Of a DNA stretch of 6,900 bases, positions 4,948 through 6,900 are shown piece after piece. Source of the DNA: an uncultured Actinomycetes bacterium. GTDB taxonomy: Bacteria; Actinomycetota; Coriobacteriia; Coriobacteriales; RUG844. The notes under the pieces are model-generated. The model had not been told where the DNA came from. It worked only from the letters and a program-made list of their open reading frames with translations, and searched no databases. The translations under genes and the position numbers were made by a program. Location: the NCBI GenBank assembly GCA_900313875.1, contig OMSY01000140.1, positions 1 through 6,900 on the forward strand. The letters are read 5' to 3'. Within the stretch, counting starts at the first letter, position 1. Every line of letters begins with the position of its first letter.

Positions 4948-6189
4948 TCACTTGAAGGAATAGACCCGCGCTTGCACATGCCTCTGCGTCGTATCGTTCT
5001 CGTTCGTGACGGTGGAATAGACAAGGAACCGCTCGCATGCACCGCTGGTCGCAAGGTAATCGCCATGGCCAAGCGAGTGTGAAGGCGCGTCAACGACGAC
5101 ATAGCGCTTGCCGGCAGGGTCGATGCAGAGGGTCGACTTGCTGCTCTTGGCGATGAACCACCCCTTGTGCAGGGCAGGCGTGCAGCTCGGAACCCTGTTG
5201 ATGCGCAGGTACTTCCCGTCACCCATGTCGAAATAGGTCCCCATCTGTGCGATGGCGCTGTTCGAGGAGAAGGAGGCCTCGATCTGGAACGCGAACCGTC
5301 CATCGAGGAGTATCGCATCCATGGGGCGGACGGAAGGCGGCATGATGACCTGGGACACCACCTCACCGGACTCCGGCCTCTGCGCCAGAAGCTGGTAGTT
5401 GGTCGAGTCGGTGTCGGCACGGGTGACGGTGGTGACCACCCCCTCGCTACGCTCCGGGATGGCGAGAAGATAGCCGCGCGGGTTGGCAAGCTGGCGGTCA
5501 CCTCCCTCGGTGAGGGAACGTGCCTTCACGACCGAGCCGTCCTTGGCATGCGCCCCCTCCTCGTTCGGCGACACCGTCCAGACCGCCTGGCTGCCACAGG
5601 CGCAGAGCAAGGGCGGGGTGAAGTCTGCAGGTCCCTGGTCATAGAGGGTCTCCGAACCCATGCCCATCGATGAGTCCAGCGGTGCACAGTACACCCGCCA
5701 GTCATAGGTCGCATAGTTCACCTCCGTCCAGAGCAGCAGGTTGGAGGACGCACGTGCCTCGTAGATATCGAATCCCTCATCTGCCCCGATCGCCTGGTCG
5801 AGCAGGGACGAGTCGTTGCCCGTCTGCAGATTGAACAGCCCCAGGGTGTTGAGCGGATGCGCGCCCTCGCCGGTCCGCATGAGAAGCGCATACTGGTCAT
5901 CGATACCCCATGCCATCGTCCCGGCGTCGAGCTCGACATCGACATCGCAACTCAGGACATCGTCGAACCATGCCTCCTCGAAATCATCGGTGGTGACCAG
6001 GTTGGAGGAGGAGACCATGAGCCCTGCAGAGCCGTCCTTGCCCTTGCGACAGCCTGCCAGGGCGCCGACCGTGGCGAGGGCCCCTGCACCGGCGGCCCCC
6101 TTCAGGAACCCGCGGCGCGAGAGGACGAACCGGGACACCTCGTCCCGTCCATTCCCGGAGGGATCGGTATGTCGACCGCGGTCAGGCAT
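4948..6189 (-). CDS. Tat-exported lipoprotein, probably beta-propeller-like
   Basis: A 413-residue secreted protein of unknown function. The signal is clear: twin-arginine motif SRRGFLK (24-30), a short Ala/Gly-rich hydrophobic stretch (31-46), and lipobox LAGC with Cys47 as the lipidated residue. The mature part should be folded before export and anchored on the outer face of the membrane. It contains spaced segments such as LLLWTEVNYATYDWRVY (151-167), AVWTVSPNEEG (202-212), VVTTVTRADTD (251-261) and FLVYSTVTNEND (388-399), each a strand followed by a polar turn and another strand. This suggests a propeller fold but is not proof. Seven further cysteines are present (81, 168, 196, 198, 336, 355, 385). 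The ATG at 6189 overlaps the TSCPD stop by 8 bp with GAGG in front. An ATG at 6216 would overlap more, and a GTG at 6138 would give a more usual short Tat n-region, so the start is not certain. It could be an accessory sensor for the downstream two-component system. Confidence 0.88.
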   Translation of the reverse strand: MPDRGRHTDPSGNGRDEVSRFVLSRRGFLKGAAGAGALATVGALAGCRKGKDGSAGLMVSSSNLVTTDDFEEAWFDDVLSCDVDVELDAGTMAWGIDDQYALLMRTGEGAHPLNTLGLFNLQTGNDSSLLDQAIGADEGFDIYEARASSNLLLWTEVNYATYDWRVYCAPLDSSMGMGSETLYDQGPADFTPPLLCACGSQAVWTVSPNEEGAHAKDGSVVKARSLTEGGDRQLANPRGYLLAIPERSEGVVTTVTRADTDSTNYQLLAQRPESGEVVSQVIMPPSVRPMDAILLDGRFAFQIEASFSSNSAIAQMGTYFDMGDGKYLRINRVPSCTPALHKGWFIAKSSKSTLCIDPAGKRYVVVDAPSHSLGHGDYLATSGACERFLVYSTVTNENDTTQRHVQARVYSFK

Positions 6190-6442
6190 TCCCCGCCTCG
6201 ATCTCGCGCAGGGCACGTGAGAGCTGGTCGGGACATGAGGTGCTCTTGTACCCGCAGGTGATGCCTTCGAGCATGTCCGCCACCTCAGCGACCCTCTGAC
6301 CGGCGACGAGCTTGCCGATCCCCTTCAGGTTGCCATCGCATCCGCCGATGAACTCGACGCTCTCGATGACATCCCCCTCGGTCTCGATCAGGATGACCTG
6401 CGAGCAGGTGCCACGGGGCATATAGGTATGCCGTTCGCTCAT
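6182..6442 (-). CDS. Four-cysteine TSCPD-domain protein
   Basis: An 86-residue stand-alone TSCPD-domain protein. It shows the family's four cysteines at 13 (GTCS), 35 (GGCDGN), 63 (ITCG) and 70, the last within the name-giving TSCPD motif (68-72) followed by QLSRAL. The spacing suggests a metal site, probably zinc or iron, but this is inferred. The same domain is known at the C-terminus of B12-dependent ribonucleotide reductases, and short free-standing versions are common in anaerobes with no settled role. The ATG at 6442 is supported by GGAGGT 9 nt upstream; the same frame is open further upstream but the extra residues do not resemble the family. It follows purB by 59 nt and its stop overlaps the start of the lipoprotein gene. 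Confidence 0.92.
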   Translation of the reverse strand: MSERHTYMPRGTCSQVILIETEGDVIESVEFIGGCDGNLKGIGKLVAGQRVAEVADMLEGITCGYKSTSCPDQLSRALREIEAGNA

Positions 6443-6451
6443 GTCTTGCAC

Positions 6452-6457
6452 ACCTCC
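6452..6457 (-). promoter_or_regulatory. Ribosome binding site for the TSCPD gene
   Basis: GGAGGT on the minus strand with a 9-nt spacer to the ATG at 6442. It rules out the longer open frame that begins inside purB. A TACGAT at 6468-6463 a few bases upstream resembles a -10 box, but has no matching -35 and would start transcription very close to this site, so I do not call it a promoter. Confidence 0.8.
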
Positions 6458-6501
6458 AGAAATCGTATCGAACCATGCATGTCCCTGGTCCGCAGCAAAC
6501 G

Positions 6502-6900
6502 TCAGTCCTCGAACCCGAGCTTCTCCAGCCGTTCGAACAGCACGTCCTTGCGCTGCAGGAACCCCCATGGGTCGAAGATCTCATCGAGCTGTTCGGTGGT
6601 GAGCGTGACCTCCTCATCCGCCTCGAGCCGCTCGCGGTAGGTCGGCCCCTCGGCCGCCTGCTGGATATCCGCCCAGACCGCCATGGCGTTGCGCTGGACT
6701 ATCGCATAGGCGGCCTCACGGGTGATGCCGGTATCCACGAGCGCAAGGAGCACCTTGCTCGAGAAGATGAGACCACGGGTACGATGCAGGTTGGCAAGGG
6801 AGTTGTCAGGATAGAGCTTGAGACCGTCGAGTATCCATTCCATCTTGGCGGCGATGTAATCAAGCGCGGTGAAGCTGTCCGGCATCACGACCCGCTCGGC
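6502..6900 (-). CDS. purB: Adenylosuccinate lyase, C-terminal part (cut by window edge)
   Basis: Only the last 132 residues are visible and the gene continues beyond the right edge. PurB acts twice in purine synthesis: it releases fumarate from SAICAR, the product of PurC, and from adenylosuccinate to give AMP. The visible part starts at AERVVMPDSFTALDYI, the typical helix after the catalytic core. It continues with NLHRTRGLIFSSKVLLALVD and GITREAAYAIVQRNAMAVW, which match the C-terminal domain of the long-form family well. It ends in EIFDPWGFLQRKDVLFERL, as expected for a complete C-terminus. The active-site loop lies outside the window. The gene is followed 59 nt later by the TSCPD gene, with no terminator between, so the two are probably co-transcribed. 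Confidence 0.95.
   Translation of the reverse strand, partial: AERVVMPDSFTALDYIAAKMEWILDGLKLYPDNSLANLHRTRGLIFSSKVLLALVDTGITREAAYAIVQRNAMAVWADIQQAAEGPTYRERLEADEEVTLTTEQLDEIFDPWGFLQRKDVLFERLEKLGFED

Overview
The window is GC-rich and every gene I can support is on the minus strand, so it is transcribed from right to left. The mix of genes suggests a high-GC actinobacterium, most likely of the Coriobacteriia (Collinsella/Olsenella/Atopobium relatives). It includes yeast-type PurC, a long-form PurB, a stand-alone four-cysteine TSCPD protein, a Tat-exported lipoprotein and an OmpR/sensor-kinase pair. The taxonomic assignment is inference from gene content and composition; no rRNA or other marker is present.

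In order of transcription: (1) the 3' end of purB (6900-6502) enters from the right edge. It is followed after 59 nt by a small TSCPD-domain protein (6442-6182), whose stop codon overlaps the start of a Tat-signal lipoprotein (6189-4948). (2) After a 213-nt gap with two inverted repeats but no clear promoter comes a two-component system: an OmpR-family response regulator (4734-3976) and, 3 nt later, a membrane histidine kinase (3972-2230). The kinase carries an acidic stretch in its external sensor domain and an unusual Lys/Arg/Ala tail with an 11-residue repeat. (3) A 124-nt gap holds a hairpin, direct repeats and a good -10 box. Then come purC (2105-1224, GTG start) and, 2 nt later, a two-TM protein with highly charged ends (1221-610). 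This purC unit ends at a strong 13-bp terminator hairpin (522-556).

The left ~520 nt have no convincing protein gene. Read on the minus strand, this stretch looks like the upstream region of a gene just beyond the left edge. It has a possible promoter near 411-439, several stems, and a perfect SD followed by an ATG at position 7. One 14-bp hairpin contains a G-U pair that is a C-A mismatch on the other strand, and another helix gains two G-U pairs only on the minus strand. The SD can pair with an anti-SD sequence about 20 nt upstream, and a competing 9-bp stem would free most of it. I regard this as the best candidate for an undescribed element: a structured leader RNA with a translational switch.

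Functionally, purB and purC are two steps of purine biosynthesis (PurC makes SAICAR; PurB cleaves SAICAR and adenylosuccinate). They flank an envelope-sensing module made of the lipoprotein, regulator and kinase. Whether the lipoprotein feeds the kinase, or the regulator acts on the purC promoter, is inference from position only.
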